From positions 1 to 6,562 of the forward strand of contig JAJCYJ010000741.1 in assembly GCA_029262975.1 (NCBI GenBank): DNA of 6,562 nucleotides, in the 5' to 3' direction. The DNA is from Saprospiraceae bacterium (GTDB taxonomy: Bacteria; Bacteroidota; Bacteroidia; Chitinophagales; Saprospiraceae). The translations under genes and the position numbers were made by a program. Of the stretch, positions 1-6,430 are shown in pieces (position 1 is the stretch's first letter; each line of letters begins with the position of its first letter). A model generated the notes under the pieces. That model did no database searches, was not told the origin of the DNA, and worked only from the letters and a program-made list of their open reading frames with translations.

Positions 1-2
1 TA

Positions 3-47
3 GAGCGACAATTAAAAGATAAAGATAAAAATCCTCCTAATGTTTAG
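3..47 (+). CDS. Possible 3' end of a convergent gene (14 codons visible)
   Basis: One plus-strand frame is open from the window edge to a TAG at 45-47 and encodes the hydrophilic, lysine-rich tail ERQLKDKDKNPPNV. The other two plus frames close within the first 20 bases. A charged tail is plausible as the end of a real protein, and a hairpin with a T-run follows about 40 bases later at 90-114. An open run of 14 codons is easily obtained by chance, so this is only a suggestion that a gene converging on argH lies to the left of the window. No function can be given. Confidence 0.25.
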   Translation, partial: ERQLKDKDKNPPNV

Positions 48-89
48 ACTTTTACCCGTCAATACGGTCACATCATTACTTCTATACGT

Positions 90-114
90 CCCTATGATCC
101 ATTTATAGGGTTTT
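90..114 (+). terminator. Candidate intrinsic terminator, plus-strand direction
   Basis: CCCTAT (90-95) and ATAGGG (105-110) form a perfect 6-bp stem around a 9-base loop, followed on the plus strand by TTTT (111-114). It would suit a gene entering from the left edge. It overlaps the last codons of argH, whose stop codon lies in the loop. In the argH direction the stem is preceded by As and not followed by Ts, so it is a poor canonical terminator for argH. The stem and T-run are both short. Confidence 0.35.
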
Positions 115-1380
115 AAGTCTTTCACGCATAAGGTTAAGACCGAGATTACCTATTGAACCGATATGGGTATGTTTTAGTTCTGTCGGAGGGTCATATCTGT
201 TTTCATTTATATCCGCACCTACCTTTCGATAAGCATCGCGGAATGACATCCCCTCCATTACATATTGATTGACTAATTCAACACTCCATAAGAAGCGATA
301 TTTGTCACTATAGACCTGCGTATCATGAATGATAATATTTGGAATACAATGTTCAACTAATTCGAGAAGTGTATTGATCTGATCTAATGCCGGAAATATG
401 ATTTCCTTTTGTAGCTGAAAATCTCTGTGATATCCGGATGTGAGATTAGATATAATACTGGCTATTTGATTAGGTAAGGTGATCAACAAATTAGACTTAG
501 CCCGAATCAATTCGAATACGTCTGGATTCTTCTTATGTGGCATGATGGAAGATCCTGTTGTATATTCTTTTGGCAAGGAAAGGATACCATAGTTTTCATT
601 TGAAAATAAACATATATCCATAGCCAGCTTATTCAATGTCAATCCAACGGAGGAAAGGCCATTGGCCACTAATAATTCAGTCTTCCCACGTCCTATCTGA
701 GCATTAATCGGATTAATACACAATCCCTCAAATGCCAATTCATCAGTAGTCATTTCTCGGTCCAGTGGTAAGGAAGAGCCATATCCGGCCGCTGTACCCA
801 ATGGATTCCGGTTAATGATGCTAATGGTATGTGAAATATATTCGGCATCATCGATCAATGCTTCTGCATAAGCACTAAACCAAAGGCCACAGGAGGAAAC
901 CATACCTATCTGCATATGTGTATATCCCGGAATTAATACATTTTTGTATTGATCTGCGGAGCTGATTAGGATAGTTGCTACACGCTTCATTTGTTCGATT
1001 AATTGACGTAATCGATCCCTGAAAAAAAGACGAAGTGCTACTAATACCTGATCATTACGAGAACGGCCGAGGTGTATTTTTTTACCTATATCACCAATCT
1101 GAGCGACCAGGGTATTTTCGATTTGAGAATGTACATCTTCAACATGATCTTCAATAATGAAATCTCCCTTTTCGATCTGATTAAGAATCAAATTCAATTC
1201 CTGGTGTAAAGCAGCATTTTCTTCTACCGTTATCATACCGATTTCATGAAGCATCTGAGCATGGGCAATGGATGCGATAGCATCGTATTTTGCAATCTCC
1301 AAGTCGAACTGGCGATCAAGTCCAACGGTAAATTCTTCAATTTTGCGATCTATCTGATATCCTTTGTCCCAGAGTTTCAT
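103..1380 (-). CDS. argH: Argininosuccinate lyase ArgH
   Basis: This cytoplasmic enzyme of the fumarase/aspartase superfamily splits argininosuccinate into arginine and fumarate, the last step of arginine synthesis. The 425-residue protein is complete, a little shorter than the roughly 460 residues of the E. coli enzyme. Visible family motifs are EDVHSQIE (81-88), GRSRNDQV (105-112), PGYTHMQ (151-157, with the conserved Thr-His pair), NPLGTAAGYG (192-201) and the superfamily signature GSSIMPHKKNPD (276-287), whose serines include the catalytic one on the mobile loop. The middle is strongly helical, as expected for the tetramer's helical bundle. The ATG start gives the usual beginning MKLWDKG, which in this family leads straight into the first conserved helix. 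It begins 8 bases after the M20 deacylase stop, so the two are almost certainly cotranscribed. The assignment is firm; no key residue appears to be missing. Confidence 0.97.
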   Translation of the reverse strand: MKLWDKGYQIDRKIEEFTVGLDRQFDLEIAKYDAIASIAHAQMLHEIGMITVEENAALHQELNLILNQIEKGDFIIEDHVEDVHSQIENTLVAQIGDIGKKIHLGRSRNDQVLVALRLFFRDRLRQLIEQMKRVATILISSADQYKNVLIPGYTHMQIGMVSSCGLWFSAYAEALIDDAEYISHTISIINRNPLGTAAGYGSSLPLDREMTTDELAFEGLCINPINAQIGRGKTELLVANGLSSVGLTLNKLAMDICLFSNENYGILSLPKEYTTGSSIMPHKKNPDVFELIRAKSNLLITLPNQIASIISNLTSGYHRDFQLQKEIIFPALDQINTLLELVEHCIPNIIIHDTQVYSDKYRFLWSVELVNQYVMEGMSFRDAYRKVGADINENRYDPPTELKHTHIGSIGNLGLNLMRERLKTL

Positions 1381-1388
1381 GATGTTAA

Positions 1389-2441
1389 TTATATTTTTAA
1401 ATCTGTTAACAAATCTATATAAATCTTAATGCCCTGCTCGATTTCCGATACCTGGATGAATTCATCAGCAGTGTGAGATCTTTCGGATTTTCCAGGTCCT
1501 ATTTTTATAGTTGGACATTTAAAATGTACTTGATCAGATAATGTCGGAGATCCAAAAGTTTCCCTCCCAAGAGCACGTCCCCTTAGGACAATAGGATGGT
1601 CTTTTTGCAATCCTGATGGTCTCCATTTAAGAGACCGGGGTGTCAAAACTGCCTCCGTTCCTTCATTTAAAAAGGAAAGTACATCTTCAAGCGTGTATAA
1701 TTCATTAACCCTGCAATCAATAACAAAGGAACATTCATCAGGGATTACGTTGTGTAGGCTTCCAGCGGATATCTGAGTAATAGTAGCCTTGGTTGAGTCA
1801 AGTATATCTGACTTTTTAGTCCATTTATAATCTCTGATCCAGTTTATATCATTGGTCGCGAGGTAAATAGCATTTACACCTTTGTCTCTTGCCGCATGTC
1901 CGCTTTTACCTGATACCAATGCATCTATAACAATAAGTCCTTTCTCGGCAATGGCCATATTCATTTGTGTAGGCTCGCCGATTATACCAAGGCTCGTATT
2001 AAATCCGGATTGCTTCAAAACTGATGATACGCCTTTGGACCCAAAGTTTTCTTCTTCTCCGGATGCGACCAATACCAGGTTATAAGAGGTGGACAACTCA
2101 TAGAAATAACAAAATGCAGCGATGAGAGAGACCAATGCCCCACCGGCATCATTGCTGCCACGACCGTATAAGATGCCATTATCAATCTCTCCGCCTAAAG
2201 GGTCCCTTGTCCATCCGTTGCCCACTTTGACAGTGTCGTGATGGGAGTTGAGTATGATTGTTGGATACTCGTCATTAAAATGTTTGTTTCGGGCAATAAT
2301 GTTATTATATATGCGCTCTGTCGGAATATCAAATTGTTCTAGAAAATCCTGGATCAAATTTGCGGTTTCAGATTCTTCCCCGGAGAAAGAAGGTATGCGA
2401 ACTAATGATTGTAATAATTTTATATAAGGTGTGATATCCAT
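1389..2441 (-). CDS. argE: M20 family deacylase, probable N-acyl-citrulline/ornithine deacetylase (ArgE type)
   Basis: This is a zinc-dependent amidohydrolase of the M20 (ArgE/DapE) family with 350 residues. All metal and catalytic positions are visible: HHD at 67-69 (ligand His67, catalytic Asp69), bridging Asp98 in GRGSNDAGG, Glu129 (general base) and Glu130 (ligand) in SGEEEN, Glu156 in GEPT, and His323 in RSHTADEF. The inserted dimerisation domain runs from about residue 165 to 275 and includes His182 in SGHAARDKG. It starts 6 bases after argB and ends 8 bases before argH, which places it in arginine synthesis as the step that removes the acyl group. In Bacteroidota the transcarbamylase works on N-acylated ornithine, so the natural substrate is probably N-acetyl- or N-succinyl-citrulline; this is inferred from context. 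The sequence alone does not rule out acetylornithine, succinyl-diaminopimelate or N-acetyl-lysine. Family certain, substrate moderately so. Confidence 0.85.
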   Translation of the reverse strand: MDITPYIKLLQSLVRIPSFSGEESETANLIQDFLEQFDIPTERIYNNIIARNKHFNDEYPTIILNSHHDTVKVGNGWTRDPLGGEIDNGILYGRGSNDAGGALVSLIAAFCYFYELSTSYNLVLVASGEEENFGSKGVSSVLKQSGFNTSLGIIGEPTQMNMAIAEKGLIVIDALVSGKSGHAARDKGVNAIYLATNDINWIRDYKWTKKSDILDSTKATITQISAGSLHNVIPDECSFVIDCRVNELYTLEDVLSFLNEGTEAVLTPRSLKWRPSGLQKDHPIVLRGRALGRETFGSPTLSDQVHFKCPTIKIGPGKSERSHTADEFIQVSEIEQGIKIYIDLLTDLKI

Positions 2442-2447
2442 CTTGGA

Positions 2448-3224
2448 TCACAAAGTTAGCAAGGTAGCTCGTTCGCGGGTAGATAAATTTTCAATGCCAC
2501 AAATACTGACGTCTTTTACTTGTCCTTTTAAGGCATCGAAGCCATTGCTTAATTTAGGTATCATACCACTATTAACACTTCCAACTTCTTTCATTTCATT
2601 AAAGTCGGCTTCAGAGATCGAACTCATAGTTAATTCGGGTGTCCCGAGATCATATAAAACGCCAGGATATTCGAAACAGTATGAGAGTCTTATATGGTAG
2701 ATTTTACTTAGAGCAATGGCTAGTTGGGCAGCAATTGTATCTGCATTGGTATTCAATAATTGCCCGGAACCATCATGAGAAATAGCAGATATTATCGGTA
2801 CGATATTAGCATTGATCAAACTATCAATACGCTCTGTCTGGATATGCGTAATATCCCCGACATATCCATAATCAATCTCACCGACAGGCCTTTTAACTGC
2901 ACGAATCATATCGCCATCAGCACCGCAAATACCCATACAATTTAAATTGAAGCCCTGAAGCTTGGCGACTATATTTTTGTTGATCAATCCTGCATATACC
3001 ATGACCGCAACATCCAGTGTATCTTTATTGGTGATTCTTCGCCCATCAATCATCCTGGTCTCGATGCCTAAAAGAGCGGATAATTCTGTTGCCTTACTTC
3101 CGCCTCCGTGCACAAGAATCTTAGATTCTGGCAAAAGAACAAAGGCTTCTAAAAACTTGGAAAGTGAAGCAGGATCATTAATGAGCTTGCCGCCAATCTT
3201 TACTATATGCAGTGTCTTATCCAT
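2448..3224 (-). CDS. argB: N-acylglutamate kinase ArgB (acetyl- or succinylglutamate kinase)
   Basis: This amino-acid kinase family enzyme phosphorylates N-acylglutamate with ATP, the second step of arginine synthesis. The 258-residue protein shows the N-terminal VKIGGK (8-13), the glycine-rich VHGGG (38-42), the substrate-binding GRRITNKDTLDV region (61-72), NTNADTIAAQLA (158-169) and the catalytic lysine in GMIPKL (220-225, Lys224). It lacks the extra N-terminal helix that arginine-inhibited hexameric kinases carry, so feedback inhibition by arginine is not expected from the sequence. The CFEYPGVLYD segment (183-192) replaces the usual TD-x-x-GV and is typical of Bacteroidota ArgB proteins. 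Some of those use N-succinylglutamate, so the acyl group is left open. The stop is TGA, and the next gene starts 6 bases later. The 97-base gap upstream makes argB the likely first gene of the arginine unit. Confidence 0.94.
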   Translation of the reverse strand: MDKTLHIVKIGGKLINDPASLSKFLEAFVLLPESKILVHGGGSKATELSALLGIETRMIDGRRITNKDTLDVAVMVYAGLINKNIVAKLQGFNLNCMGICGADGDMIRAVKRPVGEIDYGYVGDITHIQTERIDSLINANIVPIISAISHDGSGQLLNTNADTIAAQLAIALSKIYHIRLSYCFEYPGVLYDLGTPELTMSSISEADFNEMKEVGSVNSGMIPKLSNGFDALKGQVKDVSICGIENLSTRERATLLTL

Positions 3225-3251
3225 AATTTCAGGACCGAAAAAATACTACTC

Positions 3252-3266
3252 TGATGTATATTCAAA
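3252..3266. promoter_or_regulatory. Proximal copy of a repeated ARG-box-like motif
   Basis: On the plus strand this reads TGATGTATATTCAAA. A second copy at 3300-3315 differs by one base insertion and one substitution. The ATTCAAA end matches one arm of ArgR/AhrC operators (TGAAT-N4-ATTCA), while the other arm is imperfect, TGAT or TGATG instead of TGAAT. Its place between atpG and argB fits an arginine-responsive operator. That role is an inference; only the repeat is directly seen. Confidence 0.25.
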
Positions 3267-3270
3267 TGTA
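3263..3270 (-). promoter_or_regulatory. Possible Bacteroidota -7 promoter element for argB
   Basis: On the minus strand TACATTTG matches the Bacteroidota -7 consensus TAnnTTTG at every fixed position. Transcription from it would leave a leader of roughly 30 bases before the argB ATG at 3224, which is reasonable. No TTTG is found at the expected -33 spacing (about 20 bases further upstream), so half of the promoter is missing. The site lies inside the hairpin described at 3238-3273 and overlaps the ATTCAAA motif, so the interpretations compete. Confidence 0.25.
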
Positions 3271-3299
3271 GTACAAATGCAATTTACTTGTGATAACGA

Positions 3300-3315
3300 T
3301 GATGATAGATTCAAA
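3300..3315. promoter_or_regulatory. Distal copy of a repeated ARG-box-like motif
   Basis: On the plus strand this reads TGATGATAGATTCAAA, nearly the same as the copy at 3252-3266; the ATTCAAA parts start 49 bases apart. It begins 6 bases beyond the atpG stop codon. Aligned with TGAAT-N4-ATTCA, it keeps TGA of the left arm and all of ATTCA on the right, with the correct spacing of four bases. Two similarly oriented copies upstream of argB are the reason for suspecting an operator. Confidence 0.25.
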
Positions 3316-3321
3316 CTAATA

Positions 3322-4218
3322 TTATCCTCCAAGCGCTGCGGCTCCACCGACTATCTCGGAAAGTTCTCTTGTAATGGCCTCCTGACGCGCTTTGTTATAG
3401 GATATCTTAAGTCCCTTAAGTAACTCATTCGCATTTTCAGTAGCAGAATCCATCGCTGTCATCCTGGCGCCATGTTCGGAAGCATGCGTATCCAAAACAA
3501 ATTTTTGAAAGGTTGTCTGAAGAATGGTAGGTATCAATTGTTCTAATAATTCTTCCATTCCCGGTTCAAAAATATAGTCAGCTCTATGCTCTGTCTTAGC
3601 ATTTGGATCCGCTTCTATTTTCGTAACGGGCAAAAATTGAACACATTCCGAAAATTGAACTCCAGCATTTTTAAATCTGCTATAAGCAGCGTCCACAACA
3701 TCATAATCACCATTGGCGAAGCCGTCCATGGCAAATTGCGAAACTTGGGCTACATGTTCAAAACTGAGGTCATCAAACAATAATACATAGTCCTTGATTA
3801 TCGTGCAGTCCTTATATCTTTTTCTAAAGTAGTCATATCCTTTTTTACCGACGCAGAGAATCGACAAATTTCCTTTAGCACGTACGTCAGCATAGTTAGC
3901 TTCGATTTTCGCGACAGCTTCTTTTATAATATTTGAATTAAAAGCACCCGCCAAACCACGATTAGAAGTTACAACAATGAAAAGAGCTTTATTAATATCA
4001 CGTACAACGCCAAATGAAGAACCTGCCTCGCCTTCCATATTAGAAAGTATGTTGCGCAGGATATTATCTAACCGGTTTGCATAAGGACGCATTTCGGTGA
4101 TCGCCTGCTGAGCCCTTCTCAACTTGGAAGCAGATACCATCTTCATCGCTTTAGTAATCTGCTGCGTGCTGTTAACTGACTTGATCCGCTCTCTTACTTC
4201 TTTTAATTGTCCTGACAT
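3322..4218 (-). CDS. atpG: ATP synthase F1 gamma subunit AtpG
   Basis: The gamma subunit is the central rotor shaft of F1; it couples turning of the membrane c-ring to the catalytic changes in the alpha/beta ring. The 298-residue protein (about 287 in E. coli) has the two long helices that form the coiled-coil shaft. The N-terminal one carries RIKSVNSTQQITKAMKMVSA (11-30), and the C-terminal one carries SEHGARMTAMDSATENANEL (247-266) followed by the family signature ITRELSEIVGGAAAL (282-296). Between them is the Rossmann-like domain beginning SNRGLAGAFN (85-94). The ATG start gives MSGQLKEVRERI, the standard beginning. It follows atpA after 52 bases. Its own stop is TAA, with a second in-frame TAG two codons on. 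In many bacteria atpD and atpC follow; here argB does. The protein looks intact. Confidence 0.97.
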   Translation of the reverse strand: MSGQLKEVRERIKSVNSTQQITKAMKMVSASKLRRAQQAITEMRPYANRLDNILRNILSNMEGEAGSSFGVVRDINKALFIVVTSNRGLAGAFNSNIIKEAVAKIEANYADVRAKGNLSILCVGKKGYDYFRKRYKDCTIIKDYVLLFDDLSFEHVAQVSQFAMDGFANGDYDVVDAAYSRFKNAGVQFSECVQFLPVTKIEADPNAKTEHRADYIFEPGMEELLEQLIPTILQTTFQKFVLDTHASEHGARMTAMDSATENANELLKGLKISYNKARQEAITRELSEIVGGAAALGG

Positions 4219-4241
4219 AATTCTAAATTACTAAAGGCGAT

Positions 4242-4268
4242 AATGATTTATATTATTATTAAATCATT
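4242..4268. repeat. A/T-rich inverted repeat between atpA and atpG
   Basis: AATGATTTA (4242-4250) and TAAATCATT (4260-4268) form a perfect 9-bp inverted repeat around a 9-base TATTATTAT spacer. It begins two bases after the atpA stop codon in the direction of transcription. In that direction an A-run lies before the stem and no T-run follows, so it is not a canonical terminator for atpA. It could form a weak mRNA hairpin that affects 3'-end stability or the relative expression of alpha and gamma. It has a single G:C pair and may simply reflect A/T-rich spacer sequence. Confidence 0.4.
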
Positions 4269-4270
4269 TT

Positions 4271-5854
4271 TTATTTGAAAGTAGAACTTAGTTCTGCTGC
4301 GATCTTTTTAATGGTCTCCAAAGCAGCAGGATCCAATTTCCCACTCTTAAATGAAGCTAATGCTTCAGGAGCCTTGGCATCAAGAGTTGTCAGAAATATT
4401 TCTTCGAACTCTTTGACTTTATCTATAGGCACTTCTCTTAGAAGTCCGTTTGTACCTAAGTAAATTAGAGCCACTTGCTTTTCAACTGAAACAGGAGAAT
4501 ACTGTGGTTGCTTTAATAATTCAACATTTCGTTTTCCTTTTTCCAATACTGCTGTTGTCGCCGCATCAAGATCAGAACCAAATTTTGCAAAAGCTTCCAA
4601 AGATCTATACTGCGCCTGGTCTAACTTTAAAGTACCCGATACTTTTTTCATCGACTTAATCTGCGCATTACCCCCTACCCTGGATACGGAAATACCTACG
4701 TTGATCGCAGGTCTTACACCAGCATTAAATAGGTTCGACTCCAGAAATATTTGTCCATCTGTAATCGAAATAACGTTAGTCGGAATATAAGCTGATACGT
4801 CTCCCGCCTGAGTTTCTATAATAGGAAGTGCCGTTAACGAACCACCACCTTTGATTAAACCTGCTGCTTTTAGACTTTCAGGCAGGTCATTCATATTGTT
4901 AGCGATCTCGTCATTGTTGATCACTTTGGCTGCTCTTTCCAGGAGTCTTGAATGCAGATAGAATACATCACCGGGATATGCTTCTCGTCCCGGAGGTCTT
5001 CTGAGCAATAAGGACACTTCGCGATATGCAACTGCCTGCTTAGACAAATCATCATAAACAATCAATGCCGCCCGACCGGTATCTCTAAAAAATTCTCCAA
5101 TTGCAGCTCCTGCAAATGGAGCATAATATTGAAGTGGAGCAGGATCTGCTGCAGACGAACATACAATTGTAGTGTAGGCCATCGCACCATTTTCTTCAAG
5201 TGCTTTGGCCACTTGAGCAACGGTTGATGCCTTCTGTCCTGATGCTACATATATACAATATACAGGCTCCCCCCTGTCGAAAAATTCCTTTTGATTAATA
5301 ATTGTATCAATGGCAATAGCTGATTTTCCTGTCTGCCTGTCGCCAATGATCAATTCTCTTTGACCTCTTCCGATTGGAATCATCGCATCGATAGCTTTTA
5401 CACCAGTCTGTAAAGGTTCACTTACAGGTTCTCGATAGATAACGCCCGGAGCTTTTCTTTCAAGAGGCATGGCATATTTTGTGCCTTGGATTGGTCCTTT
5501 TCCGTCTATTGGTTCACCCAATGGATTTACTACACGTCCCATAAAACCTTCACCCACGTTAATAGATGCAATCTTCTTCGTCCTTTTTACTTTAGCTCCT
5601 TCCTTAATTCCACTGCCAGAACCAAGAAGTACAACACCCACATTGTCTTCTTCGAGATTTAATGCTATTGCCTGGACGCCGGTTTCAAATTCTACTAATT
5701 CTCCTGCCTGAACACTTGTGAGACCATAGACTCTGGCAATTCCATCACCTACTTGAAGGACAGTTCCGATTTCCTCAAGCTCAACAGTCGAACTTACACC
5801 TGCTAATTGTTGCTTTAGTATTGCGGAAATCTCATCGGGTTTAATACCTACCAT
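4271..5854 (-). CDS. atpA: ATP synthase F1 alpha subunit AtpA
   Basis: The alpha subunit alternates with beta in the F1 hexamer; it binds nucleotide without catalysing and completes the catalytic sites of beta. The 527-residue protein shows the N-terminal beta-barrel (about 25-95), the Walker A loop GDRQTGKS (171-178, Lys177), the Walker B strand ALIVYDD (263-269), and the family signature PAINVGISVSRVGG (382-395), in which Arg392 corresponds to the arginine reaching into the beta site. The helical C-terminal domain follows. It is longer than the E. coli subunit (513), partly through an extra segment around 311-337 (NNDEIANNMNDLPESLKAAG), which is characteristic of Bacteroidota alpha subunits. 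The start MVGIKPDEISAILKQQL is the usual delta-binding N-terminal helix. It starts 10 bases after the atpH stop without a Shine-Dalgarno sequence. Intact and certain. Confidence 0.98.
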   Translation of the reverse strand: MVGIKPDEISAILKQQLAGVSSTVELEEIGTVLQVGDGIARVYGLTSVQAGELVEFETGVQAIALNLEEDNVGVVLLGSGSGIKEGAKVKRTKKIASINVGEGFMGRVVNPLGEPIDGKGPIQGTKYAMPLERKAPGVIYREPVSEPLQTGVKAIDAMIPIGRGQRELIIGDRQTGKSAIAIDTIINQKEFFDRGEPVYCIYVASGQKASTVAQVAKALEENGAMAYTTIVCSSAADPAPLQYYAPFAGAAIGEFFRDTGRAALIVYDDLSKQAVAYREVSLLLRRPPGREAYPGDVFYLHSRLLERAAKVINNDEIANNMNDLPESLKAAGLIKGGGSLTALPIIETQAGDVSAYIPTNVISITDGQIFLESNLFNAGVRPAINVGISVSRVGGNAQIKSMKKVSGTLKLDQAQYRSLEAFAKFGSDLDAATTAVLEKGKRNVELLKQPQYSPVSVEKQVALIYLGTNGLLREVPIDKVKEFEEIFLTTLDAKAPEALASFKSGKLDPAALETIKKIAAELSSTFK

Positions 5855-5864
5855 GATTTACTTT

Positions 5865-6425
5865 TTATAAAGATTTGATATATGTATTATCTAATATTTC
5901 TTTTTTAATAATTGCCAGTTTTTGCTTTACACTGGCATCATATAATTGATCTTGTACTTCTAATACAAAACCTCCAATTATATTCGGATCAACTATGGTT
6001 TGTAATTCTACTGTGCCGGTAGCCAATCCAAGATTGATTAATTCCAATTTTATTTTAGAGATCTGACCACTATCCAATGGGGATGCAGTGGTGACAGTAG
6101 CACTTGTAATATTCTTTAATTTCTTGTATTGAGCAATGAACTCATCGGCAATCTCGGGCAAGTGGTTTTCTCGCCCTTTCCTGATGATGATTTCAAAAAA
6201 AGAAGCTGTCAAGTCCTCTATTCTGCTGGAAAAAAGAGACTTAAAAACAGACTGTTTTTTATCGGCATTTATAATAGGGCTCTTAATCATCAACAGAAGT
6301 TCACGATTAGATATGGCATCCCTGAACAAATTGATGTCTCCCACCACTTGCTCTAATTTGCCTTGCTCCAGTGCCAGGTCAAGAAGAGATTTTGCATACC
6401 TGGATGCTATTCTAATTGCAGACAT
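5865..6425 (-). CDS. atpH: ATP synthase F1 delta subunit AtpH (OSCP homologue)
   Basis: The delta subunit sits on top of F1 and ties the alpha/beta ring to the b-subunit stalk, as mitochondrial OSCP does. The 186-residue protein has the normal family length. The N-terminal helical domain begins with SRYAKSLLDLALEQGKL (8-24) and includes FFEIIIRKGRENHLPEI (76-92). The C-terminal part has the diagnostic VDPNIIGGFVLEVQDQLYDA (145-164) followed by SVKQKLAIIKKEI. The ATG lies 5 bases after the atpF stop, and the gene ends 10 bases before atpA, so it is cotranscribed with both. The leader is A-rich with no Shine-Dalgarno sequence. It looks complete and intact. Confidence 0.96.
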   Translation of the reverse strand: MSAIRIASRYAKSLLDLALEQGKLEQVVGDINLFRDAISNRELLLMIKSPIINADKKQSVFKSLFSSRIEDLTASFFEIIIRKGRENHLPEIADEFIAQYKKLKNITSATVTTASPLDSGQISKIKLELINLGLATGTVELQTIVDPNIIGGFVLEVQDQLYDASVKQKLAIIKKEILDNTYIKSL

Positions 6426-6430
6426 ATGTC

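Larger units (their letters stand above)
3238..3273 (-). terminator. Hairpin followed by T6 just upstream of argB
   Basis: Read on the minus strand, TACTAC (3273-3268) and GTAGTA (3249-3244) can pair around an 18-base loop, and GTAGTA is followed directly by six Ts (3243-3238). This is the layout of a rho-independent terminator in the transcription direction. It lies after atpG and only 13 bases before the argB start codon. It could end the ATP synthase transcript or act as a leader element of argB. The stem is short and A/T-rich with only two G:C pairs, and the loop is long, so it may not be stable. Confidence 0.3.

Noticed and set aside
32..39. AGGAGGA-like sequence on the minus strand downstream of argH, a strong Shine-Dalgarno match
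   Set aside because: No ATG or GTG follows at a usable distance before the window edge, only a TTG about 20 bases on. The genes here do not use Shine-Dalgarno sites, so it is probably chance.
59..70. CCGT/ACGG inverted repeat downstream of argH as an argH terminator
   Set aside because: The stem has only four pairs with a 4-base loop and no T-run follows directly. No convincing argH terminator is visible within the window.
1882..2085. Plus-strand open frame of 67 codons opposite the M20 gene, and similar plus-strand frames at 2431-2700, 2760-2945, 2962-3423, 3586-3783, 4275-4463, 4450-4659, 5469-5711, 6129-6356 and 6136-6444
   Set aside because: All lie largely or wholly antisense to well-conserved genes, show no recognisable domains or coherent protein features, and several overlap each other. 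They are shadows of the real minus-strand genes.
3306..3324. TTAGTTTG right after the atpG stop as an alternative -7 promoter element
   Set aside because: The second base is T instead of A in TAnnTTTG, and no TTTG lies at the required upstream spacing. TACATTTG at 3263-3270 is the better match.
4860..4925. Extra segment in AtpA (residues about 311-337) as an unusual insertion
   Set aside because: It is absent from E. coli AtpA, but the segment is a normal feature of alpha subunits in Bacteroidota, so it is a lineage marker and not a novelty.
6421..6430. Perfect 10-bp palindrome GACATATGTC across the atpH start codon
   Set aside because: The ATG itself creates much of the symmetry (CATATG), and the flanking bases could match by chance. 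There is no second copy or other sign of a regulator site.
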